A program made the position numbers and the translations under genes. From Niallia taxi (GTDB lineage Bacteria > Bacillota > Bacilli > Bacillales > Cytobacillaceae), in the NCBI RefSeq assembly GCF_004005475.1, contig NZ_RZTZ01000002.1:558001-622000 (forward strand): 64,000 nt of DNA, read 5' to 3'. This document shows positions 25,720 to 36,778 of this stretch, in pieces; position 1 is the first letter of the stretch, and every line of letters starts with the position of its first letter. The notes beneath the pieces were generated by a model that saw nothing but the letters and a program-made list of their open reading frames with translations, was not told the origin of the DNA and made no database searches.

Positions 25720-27198
25720 TTGGAAAAGGTTAATATTTTTAAGGATATTGCCGAGAGAACTGGCGGTGATATTTACTTAGGTGTAGTAGGTGCTGTTCGT
25801 ACAGGCAAGTCTACTTTCATAAAGAAATTTATGGAATTGGTCGTGATTCCTAATATGGATAATGAAGGAGATCGTGCAAGGACGAAGGATGAGTTACCTC
25901 AGAGCGCTGCAGGCAAAACAATCATGACGACTGAGCCAAAATTTGTTCCAAACCAAGCAGCATCCGTTACTGTAGACGAAGGATTGGATGTAAATATCCG
26001 ATTGGTTGATTGTGTCGGCTACACAGTTCCAGGTGCACAAGGGTATGAGGATGAAAATGGACCTCGAATGATTAATACTCCATGGTATGAAGAGCCGATT
26101 CCATTTCATGAGGCGGCTGAAATTGGTACAAGAAAGGTTATTCAAGAGCACAGCACAATCGGTGTCGTCATTACAACAGATGGGACGATTGGGGATATAC
26201 CAAGAAGTAATTACTTAGAGGCAGAAAATAGGGTTATCGAAGAGCTGAAAGAGGTTGGTAAGCCTTTTATTATGATTATCAATAGTGCTCAGCCTTTTCA
26301 TCCTAACACAGAAAAACTTCGCAATGAGCTGTCTGAAAAATATGATATTCCAGTCATTGCAATGAGTGTTGAAAGCATGAGAGAGTCAGACGTTCTTAAT
26401 GTAATGAGAGAAGCATTGTTTGAGTTTCCAGTATTGGAAGTTAACGTAAACTTGCCGAGCTGGGTTATGGTTCTCAGAGAAAATCACTGGCTTCGTGACA
26501 ATTATCAAGAGGCAGTTAAGGAAACAGTTAAAGATATTAAGAGACTGCGAGATGTAGATCGTGTTGTACAGCAATTCAGTGATTTTGAATTTATTGATAA
26601 GGCTGGTCTTGCTGGAATTGAGATGGGGCAAGGTGTGGCGGAAATTGATTTGTTCGCACCAGATGAATTATATGATGAAATCCTCAAGGAAATCGTTGGG
26701 GTGGAAATCAGAGGGAAAGACCATTTGCTTGAGCTAATGCAGGATTTTGCTCACGCAAAAACGGAATATGATCAAATTTCTGATGCATTGAAAATGGTGA
26801 AGCAAACAGGCTACGGTATCGCCGCACCATCTCTTGTTGATATGAGCCTAGATGAGCCAGAAATCATTCGCCAAGGCTCTAGATTTGGTGTAAGACTTAA
26901 GGCTGTTGCTCCATCCATCCACATGATAAAAGTAGATGTAGAATCCGAATTTGCACCAATAATCGGTTCTGAAAAACAGAGTGAAGAACTTGTCAGATAC
27001 TTGATGCAGGATTTTGAGGATGATCCACTATCAATTTGGAATTCAGATATTTTCGGCAGAAGTCTTAGCTCCATTGTAAGAGAAGGGATTCAGGCAAAGC
27101 TTTCTCTAATGCCAGAAAATGCTCGATACAAACTGAAAGAAACACTAGAGCGCATCATCAATGAAGGCTCCGGAGGACTTATTGCTATCATTTTGTAG
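25720..27198 (+). CDS. spoIVA: Stage IV sporulation protein A (SpoIVA)
   Basis: SpoIVA is an ATP-hydrolysing morphogenetic protein that forms the basement layer of the spore coat and is needed for cortex formation. The Walker A motif GAVRTGKS is at 24-31, and the rest agrees closely with the strongly conserved family to the C-terminal GLIAIIL. Length is 492 residues, the B. subtilis length. The start is TTG at 25720, placed by the family N-terminus (EKVNIFKDIAERTGGD) and the AGGAGGGG ribosome site; an upstream in-frame extension of 46 codons is rejected. Confidence 0.98.
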   Translation: MEKVNIFKDIAERTGGDIYLGVVGAVRTGKSTFIKKFMELVVIPNMDNEGDRARTKDELPQSAAGKTIMTTEPKFVPNQAASVTVDEGLDVNIRLVDCVGYTVPGAQGYEDENGPRMINTPWYEEPIPFHEAAEIGTRKVIQEHSTIGVVITTDGTIGDIPRSNYLEAENRVIEELKEVGKPFIMIINSAQPFHPNTEKLRNELSEKYDIPVIAMSVESMRESDVLNVMREALFEFPVLEVNVNLPSWVMVLRENHWLRDNYQEAVKETVKDIKRLRDVDRVVQQFSDFEFIDKAGLAGIEMGQGVAEIDLFAPDELYDEILKEIVGVEIRGKDHLLELMQDFAHAKTEYDQISDALKMVKQTGYGIAAPSLVDMSLDEPEIIRQGSRFGVRLKAVAPSIHMIKVDVESEFAPIIGSEKQSEELVRYLMQDFEDDPLSIWNSDIFGRSLSSIVREGIQAKLSLMPENARYKLKETLERIINEGSGGLIAIIL

Positions 27199-27229
27199 GA
27201 AACTCTCTATTGGGAGTTTCTTTTTTTTT
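27199..27229 (+). terminator. Intrinsic terminator after spoIVA
   Basis: GAAACTC pairs with GAGTTTC directly after the spoIVA stop; nine T residues follow. Confidence 0.85.
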
Positions 27230-27618
27230 ATTTTATAATAATCAGCTTTGAGATACATCTTGAATTACGCAGGGGGCCATTGTTTCTAGAGGTTTTGGCT
27301 GACTGTAAAATTGTGGTTTCCTTATTACACTTTTATATCAATTACTGAAAAGATTGCTATCATTATATAAAATTTCTTGATAAGCTCAAACGATTATGAT
27401 AATCTTTTAAAGGAATCAGCGTCATTACAGCGATTAAAGCATTATGATGTTTCTTATTAATGCTTGTCATGTTAGAAGTAGCATCATTTTTAAACAATGG
27501 TGTGAACGAGGAGAAAATATTCTTAATGACGTATAAAATTCCGATAAATTGTTTACAAATAATGATATGAAACGATTTTTTAGGATTTATTTGAAACATT
27601 TGGGAGGAGGTGAAAGGC
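27230..27618 (+). other. Gene-free region ahead of hbs
   Basis: About 390 bases without a supportable gene on either strand. Several TATAAA/TATAAAA and GATAAT boxes occur (for example near 27365, 27397 and 27532), but none has a good -35 box at standard spacing, so I do not choose a promoter. Confidence 0.4.
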
Positions 27619-27891
27619 ATGAACAAGACAGAATTGATTAACGCGGTTGCAGAAGCAAGCGAATTATCAAAAAAAGACGCTACTAAAGCAGTTGATGCTG
27701 TTTTTGATACAATCTTGAATGCTTTAAAAGATGGTGATAAAGTACAACTTATCGGTTTTGGTAACTTTGAGGTTCGTGAGCGTGCAGCACGTAAAGGACG
27801 TAACCCTCAAACTGGTGAAGAAATCGAAATTGCAGCAAGCAAAGTTCCTGCTTTTAAACCAGGTAAAGCACTTAAAGACGCAGTGAAGTAA
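27619..27891 (+). CDS. hbs: DNA-binding protein HU (HBsu)
   Basis: This 90-residue, basic nucleoid protein binds and bends DNA without sequence preference. The sequence is the standard Bacillus [18 protein letters not shown] at the start, the [24 protein letters not shown] arm region that enters the minor groove, and [12 protein letters not shown] at the end. I use ATG 27619; the frame-open GTG at 27610 lies in the GGGAGGAGGTGA ribosome site. A strong terminator follows. Confidence 0.98.
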   Translation: MNKTELINAVAEASELSKKDATKAVDAVFDTILNALKDGDKVQLIGFGNFEVRERAARKGRNPQTGEEIEIAASKVPAFKPGKALKDAVK

Positions 27892-27918
27892 TCTACATAC
27901 ATTGCATATTATTTCTCT

Positions 27919-27948
27919 AAAAACCGCGAATTACTCGCGGTTTTTTTG
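27919..27948 (+). terminator. Intrinsic terminator after hbs
   Basis: AAAAACCGCGA pairs with TCGCGGTTTTT around five bases; a T run follows. Confidence 0.95.
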
Positions 27949-28121
27949 CTTTTTTTTACAGAATGGCATAAGTAGCAGCTGGCTTTACTATAGGATTTAC
28001 AGTTAAGCGCTGGATGTAAATGGATGATAAAAGAATTAGCAGCCATTCGTGGTGTTAGTTGTTTTTATATGCTAATATGGTTAAAGGAAATTGGATTGAT
28101 AGCTTTAGGAGGAAAAAAAGA

Positions 28122-28685
28122 ATGTCGAATGTTGATTTGGCCAAGATAGAAGATGCGGTAAAACAAATTTTGGAAGCGATAGGGGAAGATCCTGAAAGAG
28201 AAGGATTGCTGGATACCCCGAAAAGAGTTGCCAAAATGTATAGTGACATATTCTCGGGATTAAATGAGGATCCGAGAGAATATTTCCATACGATTTTCGG
28301 TGAAGAACATGAGGAGCTTGTGCTTGTAAAAGACATTCCGCTGTACAGCATGTGTGAACACCATCTCGTTCCGTTTTATGGAGTGGCTCATGTGGCATAT
28401 ATTCCTAGAAACGGCAAAGTAACGGGCTTGAGTAAATTAGCAAGAGCAGTCGAGGCTGTAGCAAAACGTCCACAGCTTCAAGAACGCATTACATCAACTG
28501 TGGCTGATGCCATTATAGAAATGCTTGACCCTCATGGCGTTATGGTTGTCATTGAAGCAGAGCATATGTGCATGACAATGCGAGGAGTAAACAAGCCTGG
28601 TGCGAAGACGGTTACTACCGCGGTGCGCGGAAGATACGCAGAAAATGCAGAAGCACGTGCAGAAGTGCTTGCATTAATAAAATAA
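28122..28685 (+). CDS. folE: GTP cyclohydrolase I (FolE/MtrA)
   Basis: This 187-residue enzyme makes 7,8-dihydroneopterin triphosphate from GTP, the first step of folate synthesis. Zinc ligands are visible: Cys78 and His81 in MCEHH, and Cys150 in [16 protein letters not shown] and the TRAP-like end [18 protein letters not shown] are typical. ATG 28122 follows AGGAGG; an earlier in-frame start is rejected. In B. subtilis folE (mtrA) is followed at once by mtrB (TRAP). Here no mtrB follows. Confidence 0.97.
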   Translation: MSNVDLAKIEDAVKQILEAIGEDPEREGLLDTPKRVAKMYSDIFSGLNEDPREYFHTIFGEEHEELVLVKDIPLYSMCEHHLVPFYGVAHVAYIPRNGKVTGLSKLARAVEAVAKRPQLQERITSTVADAIIEMLDPHGVMVVIEAEHMCMTMRGVNKPGAKTVTTAVRGRYAENAEARAEVLALIK

Positions 28686-28729
28686 GACACGACGTATAGG
28701 CCTTTTTAAGTGGTGTTGTCAGGTGTTTA

Positions 28730-28738
28730 TGCTATAAT
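28730..28738 (+). promoter_or_regulatory. Extended -10 promoter ahead of hepS
   Basis: TGC directly precedes a perfect TATAAT (28733-28738), which can work with a poor -35 box. It lies about 75 bases before hepS and probably drives hepS-menG-hepT. Confidence 0.6.
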
Positions 28739-28819
28739 AATCTAGACTTTATACAAATATAATGACGATTTTGTTAAAAAAGATACAAAGAGAAATTTTG
28801 GGGGAACAAGGGTGATATT

Positions 28820-29611
28820 ATGATGTTATTTCAAGAAATGGTGGAAATGGTGCGGGAAGAGGTTTTGCAAAAGATTGCTCATCCTTATCTTTTTAAGCAT
28901 ATAGACAACCCGGTAATTGATGAAGACAAGCTTTTGTTAACCGTATTTCTGTTAAAGCAGGCTGACTTAAACGACAGTCAGGTCATCACTTATGCCACAA
29001 CGAAGATGCTTATTCAAATTGCCCTTGATACCCATGAACTTGTAACAAATGACAGCGTTCATAAAGGAATAGAAAAGAACAGGCAGTTGACAATATTGGC
29101 AGGTGACTTTTACAGTGGCCAGTATTACAAGCTGCTGGCAGACCTGGAAGATTATGAAATGATAAAAGTATTCGCTGAAGCGATTAAAGAAGTGAATGAG
29201 AATAAAATGATCATTTATCAGCAGGCGTTTGCTGGACTGTCTGAAATGAGAGAGGCAATTGTAGCAGTGGAATTTTCCATCCTGGAAAAATTGATCGACC
29301 GTTTCCGCTTGGATAATTGGAAAAACTTTGCGATGTCCTTTCTATTTCTAAACAGAATGCTGCAAGACAGGAATACATATAATTTGACTGGTAATTCATT
29401 TTTATTCAACAGGCTGACTAAGCATAGTGAAGAGCTCGCCCGTCTCGCAGAGGAAAATAAATATCTTTTGTTTGATCCGTTTATTCAAGAGGCAACTGAC
29501 ATGCTCACAGAAGCACTAACGAGCTCTAAAAATGTCGAGGACAGCATTACAGCAAGGACAACAGCAATATTGGATAAAATAAAACAACAAATGTATGTGG
29601 AAGAAGGGTAA
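28820..29611 (+). CDS. hepS: Heptaprenyl diphosphate synthase component I (HepS)
   Basis: This 263-residue protein is the non-catalytic small subunit of the heptaprenyl diphosphate synthase that builds the C35 side chain of menaquinone-7. It has no DDxxD motif, as expected for component I, and is mostly helical. Identity rests on family resemblance and on the operon: menG starts seven bases downstream and hepT, the catalytic partner, follows. B. subtilis has the same hepS-menG-hepT order. A second ATG three bases later could also be used. Confidence 0.92.
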   Translation: MMLFQEMVEMVREEVLQKIAHPYLFKHIDNPVIDEDKLLLTVFLLKQADLNDSQVITYATTKMLIQIALDTHELVTNDSVHKGIEKNRQLTILAGDFYSGQYYKLLADLEDYEMIKVFAEAIKEVNENKMIIYQQAFAGLSEMREAIVAVEFSILEKLIDRFRLDNWKNFAMSFLFLNRMLQDRNTYNLTGNSFLFNRLTKHSEELARLAEENKYLLFDPFIQEATDMLTEALTSSKNVEDSITARTTAILDKIKQQMYVEEG

Positions 29612-29617
29612 GAGGCA

Positions 29618-30325
29618 ATGCGGGAGCACCAATCAAAGGAAGAAAAAGTGCACCATGTATTCGAAAAAATATATGGCAATTATGACAAGATGAATACAGT
29701 GATAAGCTTTCAACAGCATAAAATTTGGCGCAAAGACACAATGAAAAAGATGAATGTCACAAAAGGTGCTAAAGCTTTGGATGTTTGCTGTGGTACTGCC
29801 GACTGGACAATCAGTCTTGCAGATGCTGTTGGGCCGACTGGTGAAGTCAAAGGGCTTGATTTCAGCGAGAATATGCTGAGCATTGGGAAAGAAAAAACCA
29901 AGGGCTACAGCAATATTGAGCTGATTCATGGGAATGCGATGGAACTTCCATTTCCAGATGACAGCTTTGATTTTGTGACAATCGGGTTTGGTTTGCGAAA
30001 TGTGCCAGACTATTTGCAAGTTCTTAAGGAAATGAAAAGAGTAGTGAAACCAGGAGGCAAGGTTGTCTGTCTGGAAACATCGCAGCCTACAATGCCTGTT
30101 TTTAAGCAAGGCTATTACTTATATTTCCGCTTCATCATGCCGATGTTCGGAAAGCTTTTTGCCAAAAGCTTTAAGGAATACTCATGGCTTCAGGAATCGG
30201 CACGGGATTTTCCCGGCATGAAGGAACTTGCTTCTCTTTTTGAAAAGGCAGGCTTGTCAAATGTGACGTTTAAACCATACAGCGGTGGTGTAGCTGCTGT
30301 GCATATTGGCTTTAAAGAAAAATAA
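29618..30325 (+). CDS. menG: Demethylmenaquinone methyltransferase MenG (UbiE)
   Basis: This 235-residue S-adenosylmethionine-dependent enzyme performs the last step of menaquinone synthesis. The SAM-binding block [15 protein letters not shown] (about 49-63) and the UbiE signatures [12 protein letters not shown] (about 119-130) and FLxETSQP-like CLETSQP are visible. It lies between the two subunits of heptaprenyl diphosphate synthase, a common menaquinone gene cluster. Confidence 0.97.
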   Translation: MREHQSKEEKVHHVFEKIYGNYDKMNTVISFQQHKIWRKDTMKKMNVTKGAKALDVCCGTADWTISLADAVGPTGEVKGLDFSENMLSIGKEKTKGYSNIELIHGNAMELPFPDDSFDFVTIGFGLRNVPDYLQVLKEMKRVVKPGGKVVCLETSQPTMPVFKQGYYLYFRFIMPMFGKLFAKSFKEYSWLQESARDFPGMKELASLFEKAGLSNVTFKPYSGGVAAVHIGFKEK

Positions 30326-30371
30326 TGTCTGTATCTATTTTTATGCAGCAGTTAAAGACGGGTGAAGTTTA

Positions 30372-31334
30372 GTGAAATTAAAAATGATGTATTCATTTTT
30401 GAATTCGGATTTGGAGATAATTGAAAAAACACTTGAAGAAACAGTGAACGCCAACACTTCCATTTTAAGAGATTCGTCACTACATCTTCTCAAGGCAGGC
30501 GGCAAGCGGATTAGACCAATTTTTGTCCTGCTTGCAGGCCAAATCGGCCAATATGATATCCATGTCATTAAAAAAGCAGCTGTTGCTCTAGAGCTCATTC
30601 ACATGGCTTCCCTTGTGCATGACGATGTTATTGATGACTCAGACCTGCGCAGGGGCCAGCCGACGATTAAAGCAAAATGGGATAATAAAGTTGCCATGTA
30701 TACAGGCGACTATATCTTTGCTAAATCACTTGAAATTATGAGTGAGCTAAAGAAGCCTGCTGCGCATAAGGTGCTGGCTGATACGATAGTGGAGGTTTGC
30801 ATAGGAGAAATTCAGCAGATTAAGGACAAATATTACTTTGAACAGAATGTCAGAGATTATTTCCGCCGTATAAAAAGAAAAACGGCCCTCCTCATTTCAG
30901 CTAGTTCTTTAGTAGGTGCAATTGCTTCTGATGTGGAAGAAAAGCATCAGAAAAAACTACATAAGTTTGGATATTACGTTGGGATGTCCTATCAAATTAT
31001 TGATGATATTCTAGATTTTGTTGGTACAGAAGAAGAGCTCGGAAAGCCTGCTGGCGGTGATTTACTGCAAGGCAATATCACATTGCCTGTTCTGTATGCA
31101 ATGGAAGATGAAGGTATTCGTAAAAGGGTGTCCACCGTACACGAAGAGATGGATCGGGAAGAGCTTTTAGAAATTATTGAGCTGATTAAGAGTACAGATG
31201 CTATTGACCGTTCGATGAAAATAAGTAATGCTTACCTGCAAAAAGCATTGGATGCAATTGCAGACCTGCCAAAGGGAAGAAGTAAAACAGCACTTATTAA
31301 TATTGCAAAATATTTAGGTAAAAGAAAGTTCTAA
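30372..31334 (+). CDS. hepT: Heptaprenyl diphosphate synthase component II (HepT)
   Basis: This 320-residue prenyltransferase is the catalytic subunit that elongates farnesyl diphosphate with isopentenyl diphosphate. The first aspartate-rich motif is DDVID (84-88) and the second DDILD (211-215); GGKRIRP and GDYIFAKS are also conserved. The start is GTG at 30372, preceded by a GGGTGAA ribosome site. It closes the menaquinone side-chain operon. Confidence 0.97.
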   Translation: MKLKMMYSFLNSDLEIIEKTLEETVNANTSILRDSSLHLLKAGGKRIRPIFVLLAGQIGQYDIHVIKKAAVALELIHMASLVHDDVIDDSDLRRGQPTIKAKWDNKVAMYTGDYIFAKSLEIMSELKKPAAHKVLADTIVEVCIGEIQQIKDKYYFEQNVRDYFRRIKRKTALLISASSLVGAIASDVEEKHQKKLHKFGYYVGMSYQIIDDILDFVGTEEELGKPAGGDLLQGNITLPVLYAMEDEGIRKRVSTVHEEMDREELLEIIELIKSTDAIDRSMKISNAYLQKALDAIADLPKGRSKTALINIAKYLGKRKF

Positions 31335-31422
31335 GTTAAGCTTTGCAAAGTACTTCTATGTATGATATCGTTTTCATAAATACTAGTTTTTCTTTTTACA
31401 TTCATACATAGGAGTGAATCAA

Positions 31423-31869
31423 ATGGAGAAGACGTTTTTGATGGTCAAACCGGATGGAGTGCAAAGAAATTTAATCGGCAAGATTGTGGAGCGCTTTGAA
31501 AGTAAAGGATTCCAGCTTGTTGGTGCAAAATTAATGGTTGTGTCGCAAGACCTTGCCAAGCAGCATTACCAAGAGCATGTGGACAAGCCATTTTTTATGG
31601 AGCTCGTTGATTTTATTACATCAGGACCAGTATTCGCAATGGTATGGTCTGGTGAAGATGTAGTGACAAAGGCGAGGGCCATGATGGGCAAAACGAATCC
31701 GTTGGATGCGGCCCCTGGCACAATTCGAGGAGACTTTGGTGTAGTAATGAGAAAAAACGTCATTCATGGCTCTGATAGTGTGGATAGCGCTGCTAGAGAA
31801 ATCGGTTTATTTTTTAAGGAAGAAGAATTAGTAGAGTATAATAAGTTAAGCAATACATGGGTCTATTAA
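31423..31869 (+). CDS. ndk: Nucleoside diphosphate kinase
   Basis: This 148-residue enzyme transfers phosphate between nucleoside triphosphates and diphosphates through a phospho-histidine. The catalytic His115 is in the NVIHGSDS motif, and [12 protein letters not shown] is the family N-terminus. ATG 31423 is used because the in-frame GTG at 31414 falls in the ribosome site AGGAGTGA. A long terminator hairpin follows. Confidence 0.98.
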   Translation: MEKTFLMVKPDGVQRNLIGKIVERFESKGFQLVGAKLMVVSQDLAKQHYQEHVDKPFFMELVDFITSGPVFAMVWSGEDVVTKARAMMGKTNPLDAAPGTIRGDFGVVMRKNVIHGSDSVDSAAREIGLFFKEEELVEYNKLSNTWVY

Positions 31870-31878
31870 TCCAGTAAT

Positions 31879-31947
31879 AACTGTCCTTTAAGGCGAAAAG
31901 CTTCACATTAACAATTGTGAGGCTAGCTTTAAAGGACAGTTTTTTTA
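31879..31947 (+). terminator. Long two-part terminator hairpin after ndk
   Basis: AACTGTCCTTTAA and TTAAAGGACAGTT form a perfect 13-bp outer stem. An inner GCTTCACA/TGTGAGGC hairpin fills the loop. Seven T residues follow. Confidence 0.92.
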
Positions 31948-32037
31948 ATTTCTAACAAGTATGAATGTGGGCACAATCCAAATAATAGGAATACGCGTAA
32001 TAGGCGATATTTGCCTTTCAATCATAAACACACCTAA

Positions 32038-32889
<852 letters not shown>

Positions 32890-32920
32890 AATTTAAGTTT
32901 TTTATAGCTTTCAAGGATTT

Positions 32921-32949
32921 TTTACTATCCATATTCGCAAACGTATGAT
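32921..32949 (+). promoter_or_regulatory. Probable promoter of the aro supraoperon
   Basis: TTTACT (32921-32926), a 17-base spacer, and TATGAT (32944-32949) lie about 50 bases before aroC. No T-box or other riboswitch pattern is seen in the short leader. Confidence 0.55.
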
Positions 32950-32999
32950 ATATTGAAACATATTTCCTTTAAAGCGTTGAAGGGAGAAAGGATTTTGAT

Positions 33000-34172
33000 A
33001 TGAGATATTTAACTTCAGGGGAATCACATGGTCCAAAACTAATTACAATTATAGAAGGTCTGCCAGCAGGTATGCCATTAACTGCTGAGGACATTAACGA
33101 ACAGCTTGCTAGAAGACAAAAAGGGCATGGCCGAGGCAGAAGAATGCAGATTGAAACAGATACTGCTGAAATCGGTGGCGGAATTCGACACGGCCAGACA
33201 CTTGGCTCACCAGTGTCGCTTATTGTTGAAAATAACGACTGGAAGCACTGGACAAAAGTCATGGGTCAAGGACCGATTGATGAAGAGGAATCAAGTGAAA
33301 TTAAACGGAAGATTTCCCGTCCAAGACCAGGTCATGCTGACTTGAACGGTGCCATTAAGTATGGACACCGCGACATGCGCAACGTACTAGAAAGATCTTC
33401 AGCAAGAGAAACGACAGTTAGGGTTGCCGCAGGTGCTGCAGCAAAGAAATTATTGTCCTTATTAGGAATCAAGATTGCTTCACATGTCTTGGAAATAGGC
33501 GGAGTGAAAGCGGACATACAAGAATATCCTTCCATTGATAAAATCATTGAGCTAACGGAGCAGTCTCCTGTCAGATGCTTAGATCCTGTTGCAGAGAAAA
33601 AAATGATGCAAGCTATTGATGATGCGAAGACAAATGGAGATTCCATCGGTGGAATCGTAGAGGTTATCGCAGAAGGCATGCCTGTTGGTGTTGGCAGCTA
33701 TGTTCATTATGACAGAAAGCTTGATGCGAAGCTTGCAGGTGCGATTATGAGTATTAATGCATTCAAAGGAGTCGAAATTGGTATCGGCTTTGAAGCGGCA
33801 AGCAAGCCTGGAAGCGAAGTACATGATGAAATCATTTGGGACAGCATTCATGGCTACACCCGCAAAACGAATCGCTTAGGCGGCTTTGAAGGCGGAATGA
33901 CAACAGGTATGCCTGTTATTGTTAAGGGTGTTATGAAGCCGATTCCGACGCTTTACAAGCCATTAAACAGTGTTGATATTGAAACAAAGGAACCTTTTGC
34001 AGCAAGCATTGAGCGCTCAGACAGCTGTGCTGTTCCAGCAGCAGCAGTTGTTGCAGAAAGTGCTGTTGCATGGGAATTGGCAAGTGCAATCGTTGATCAG
34101 TTTTATTCTGACCGTTTTGAAGGCTTGCTTGAAAATGTGGAAAAGCATCGTCAATATGCGAGGGAATTTTAA
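33000..34172 (+). CDS. aroC: Chorismate synthase
   Basis: This 390-residue flavin-dependent enzyme converts 5-enolpyruvylshikimate 3-phosphate to chorismate. Signature blocks are [14 protein letters not shown] near the N-terminus, the GHGRGRRM and [33 protein letters not shown] segments, and SVDIxTKEPF-like [14 protein letters not shown]. subtilis calls the gene aroF. It opens the aroC-aroB-aroH-hisC-tyrA-aroA cluster; its stop overlaps the aroB ATG by one base. Confidence 0.98.
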   Translation: MRYLTSGESHGPKLITIIEGLPAGMPLTAEDINEQLARRQKGHGRGRRMQIETDTAEIGGGIRHGQTLGSPVSLIVENNDWKHWTKVMGQGPIDEEESSEIKRKISRPRPGHADLNGAIKYGHRDMRNVLERSSARETTVRVAAGAAAKKLLSLLGIKIASHVLEIGGVKADIQEYPSIDKIIELTEQSPVRCLDPVAEKKMMQAIDDAKTNGDSIGGIVEVIAEGMPVGVGSYVHYDRKLDAKLAGAIMSINAFKGVEIGIGFEAASKPGSEVHDEIIWDSIHGYTRKTNRLGGFEGGMTTGMPVIVKGVMKPIPTLYKPLNSVDIETKEPFAASIERSDSCAVPAAAVVAESAVAWELASAIVDQFYSDRFEGLLENVEKHRQYAREF

Positions 34173-35251
34173 TGAAGACAGTTCAAGTTGATGCAGGCTC
34201 TAAATCGTATCCTGTTTTTATCGGCGATAACACAGTCACACAATTAAATGGATTTATACAAACCCATTTACCTGAATGCACAAAGGTGCTTATTATAACA
34301 GACGAGACAGTTGCAGCGCTCCATTTACAAGCACTGCAGCGGGAGATAACAGGATTTCCTGTTGTTTCCCATATCGTTCCTGCAGGAGAACACGCAAAAA
34401 CATTTGATGTGTTTTACAGCTGCCAAAGCTTTGCACTTGAAGAAAAGCTGGATAGAAAATCACTAATCATCGCTTTAGGCGGAGGGGCTGTCGGTGACCT
34501 TGCCGGTTTTGTCGCATCCTCCTATATGCGTGGCATTCCGTTTATTCAGGTGCCAACAACCATTCTTGCACATGATAGTGCAGTTGGCGGGAAAGTAGCC
34601 ATCAACCATCCGCTCGGCAAAAACATGATTGGTGCTTTTTATCAGCCAGAGGCGGTATTTTACGAGACTAGTTTTCTTCGTACATTGCCTGCGCTTGAGC
34701 TCCGAAGCGGATTCGGTGAAGTAATAAAGCATGCCTTGATAAGTGATAAAGACTTTTATGAATCATTGCTAAATGAGATTGATGAGCTCGAGAAAGTACC
34801 AGAAAAGACATGGGCAGTGCTATTGGAAAAGGGGATTCTTGTCAAAAGCAAAATCGTTGCCAAGGATGAAAAGGAAGCAAATGTCCGTGCATTTCTTAAC
34901 TTTGGCCATACACTCGGCCATGCGATTGAAGCGGAAATGGGCTATGGGAATATGTCGCATGGTGAAGCAGTTGTTATCGGCATGTTGTTTGCATTGCGCC
35001 TAAGCAAAAAGAAGCTTCAGCTTGATTTCTCCATCAACAACCTTGAAGCTTGGCTGCAATCATTGGGATATGAGACAAAGGTTCCAGCACATTTAAAGGT
35101 AGATGCCCTGATTGATAGAATGAAACAGGATAAGAAATCTGTAAGTGGAACAATCCACTTTGTCCTGCTTGATGCCATTGGCAATCCGGTTATCGTTAAA
35201 ATGGATGAACAAGAATTGATGGAAGAACTACATATTTTCAAGGGAGAATAG
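34172..35251 (+). CDS. aroB: 3-dehydroquinate synthase
   Basis: This 359-residue enzyme closes the ring of 3-deoxy-D-arabino-heptulosonate 7-phosphate to give 3-dehydroquinate. NAD-binding GGGAVGDLAGFVASSYMRGI, the QVPTTLLA-type QVPTTILAHDSAVGGKV, and metal-ligand RSGFGEVIKHA and NFGHTLGHAIE segments are visible. Start overlaps aroC (TAATG), so the two are translationally coupled. Confidence 0.98.
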   Translation: MKTVQVDAGSKSYPVFIGDNTVTQLNGFIQTHLPECTKVLIITDETVAALHLQALQREITGFPVVSHIVPAGEHAKTFDVFYSCQSFALEEKLDRKSLIIALGGGAVGDLAGFVASSYMRGIPFIQVPTTILAHDSAVGGKVAINHPLGKNMIGAFYQPEAVFYETSFLRTLPALELRSGFGEVIKHALISDKDFYESLLNEIDELEKVPEKTWAVLLEKGILVKSKIVAKDEKEANVRAFLNFGHTLGHAIEAEMGYGNMSHGEAVVIGMLFALRLSKKKLQLDFSINNLEAWLQSLGYETKVPAHLKVDALIDRMKQDKKSVSGTIHFVLLDAIGNPVIVKMDEQELMEELHIFKGE

Positions 35252-35254
35252 AGC

Positions 35255-35623
35255 ATGATTAGAGGAGTAAGGGGAGCAATCACGGTTGAAGTAGATGAAG
35301 AAACGGTGATTTTGGATGCAGCAGAGAGGCTTGTAAAGGAAATGATAGGAAAGAATGCAATCATAGCGGACGATGTTGCGTCTGTATTCGTTTCTGTAAC
35401 AGATGACTTAACTTCTGCCTTTCCTGCCAAAGTGATTCGCCTTCAAGAGGGATGGACTTATGTTCCTGTCATGTGCATGAAGGAAATTGATGTGCCGAAT
35501 TCATTGCAAAAGTGCATCCGCATTATGATACATGTTAATACGAATACGGCTCAAAAGGATATTAATCATATATATTTAGAAAGAGCGATCCAATTAAGAC
35601 CAGATCTTAAGCAAGAGAATTAA
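35255..35623 (+). CDS. aroH: Chorismate mutase, AroH class
   Basis: This 122-residue enzyme rearranges chorismate to prephenate. It is the monofunctional AroH type of Bacillus: IRGVRGAITVEVDEE at the start, the RLxEGW-type IRLQEGWTYVPVMCMKEIDV, and IRIMIHVNTN with the active-site arginines. It begins three bases after aroB. In B. subtilis trpEDCFBA would follow; here hisC follows after 22 bases. Confidence 0.97.
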   Translation: MIRGVRGAITVEVDEETVILDAAERLVKEMIGKNAIIADDVASVFVSVTDDLTSAFPAKVIRLQEGWTYVPVMCMKEIDVPNSLQKCIRIMIHVNTNTAQKDINHIYLERAIQLRPDLKQEN

Positions 35624-35645
35624 TACATTATAGAGGTGAATGTTG

Positions 35646-36749
35646 ATGAAATGGAAAGAGCAGTTATTAGGGCTTCATGCATATCAGCCTGGTAGAACGA
35701 TTGATGAAGTGAAACGTGAATTTAATCTAGAAAAAATTGTTAAGCTTGCTTCGAATGAAAATCCTTTCGGCAGCTCACCGCATGTTACAGAGGAACTAAA
35801 AAAAGTAGATGGTTCTTTTGCTTTATATCCAGATGGCTATGCAACAAACCTGCGCCATGCACTAGCTGAGTTCCTTCAAGTGTCTCCTAGTGAGCTTGTG
35901 TTGGGAAATGGCTCTGATGATCTTATTCTCATGATTTCAAGGGCATTGTTGGCACCAGGTAGAAATACAGTTATGGCAAGCCATACATTTGGTCAATACA
36001 AGCATAATGCAATAGTGGATGGAGCAGAAGTAAGAGAAGTTCCATTGACTGAAAAGGGTGAACATAACCTGCCTGCAATGCTCGAAGTAATGGATGAAAA
36101 TACAAGCGTCGTTTGGGTATGCAGTCCTAATAACCCAACTGGAACTTACAATTCAGAGTCGTCATTAGTCGAATTTTTGAAGCAGGTTCCAGAGGATGTG
36201 CTTGTCGTTTTAGACGAAGCTTACTATGAATATGTGGTAGCAGAAGATTACTATGATGCATTAGAGCTAGTTAAACAGTTCCATAACTTGATTGTGTTAA
36301 GAACATTCTCAAAAATCTATGGTCTTGCAGCGTTCCGTGTTGGATATGGAGTTGCTTCAGAAAGCTTAATCCAAACATTAGAACCGATTCGTGAGCCTTT
36401 TAATGTTAATACTTTAGGGCAAATTGCTACACAAGCTGCCATTTCGGATCAGGACTTTGTGAAAAGCTGTTCTATTAAAAACCGCGAAGGCCTTACACAG
36501 CTGTATTCTTTCTGTGAGGAACACGGGTTAACATATTTTCCTTCTCAAACAAATTTCATTTTAATTGATTTTAAAGTGGATGGAAATGAAGTATTTCAAT
36601 ACTTAATGAAACATGGATATATCGTGCGTTCTGGTGTGCCGCTAGGTTTCCCGACATCTGTCCGCATTACCATTGGTTCAAAAGAAGAGAACGAAGGTCT
36701 GCTTAATGTTCTTACCACGTTCTTGCAAGAGAAAGCAGCAGCCATATAA
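35646..36749 (+). CDS. hisC: Histidinol-phosphate aminotransferase
   Basis: This 367-residue class I/II pyridoxal phosphate aminotransferase serves histidine synthesis and, in Bacillus, also phenylalanine and tyrosine synthesis, which explains its place among aro genes. KLASNENPFG, LGNGSDDLI, CSPNNPTGTY, LDEAYYEY and the PLP-lysine motif RTFSKIYGLA are visible. ATG 35646 is preferred to ATG 35640 because AGAGGTGA is correctly spaced for it and family alignment starts MKWKEQL. Confidence 0.97.
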   Translation: MKWKEQLLGLHAYQPGRTIDEVKREFNLEKIVKLASNENPFGSSPHVTEELKKVDGSFALYPDGYATNLRHALAEFLQVSPSELVLGNGSDDLILMISRALLAPGRNTVMASHTFGQYKHNAIVDGAEVREVPLTEKGEHNLPAMLEVMDENTSVVWVCSPNNPTGTYNSESSLVEFLKQVPEDVLVVLDEAYYEYVVAEDYYDALELVKQFHNLIVLRTFSKIYGLAAFRVGYGVASESLIQTLEPIREPFNVNTLGQIATQAAISDQDFVKSCSIKNREGLTQLYSFCEEHGLTYFPSQTNFILIDFKVDGNEVFQYLMKHGYIVRSGVPLGFPTSVRITIGSKEENEGLLNVLTTFLQEKAAAI

Positions 36750-36778
36750 TTTTAGCGAAAAGAGAAGGCGGTGATAGG

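Noticed and set aside
27363-27626. 87-codon - strand frame upstream of hbs
   Set aside because: Its start would lie in the hbs ribosome site on the opposite strand; composition looks like chance.
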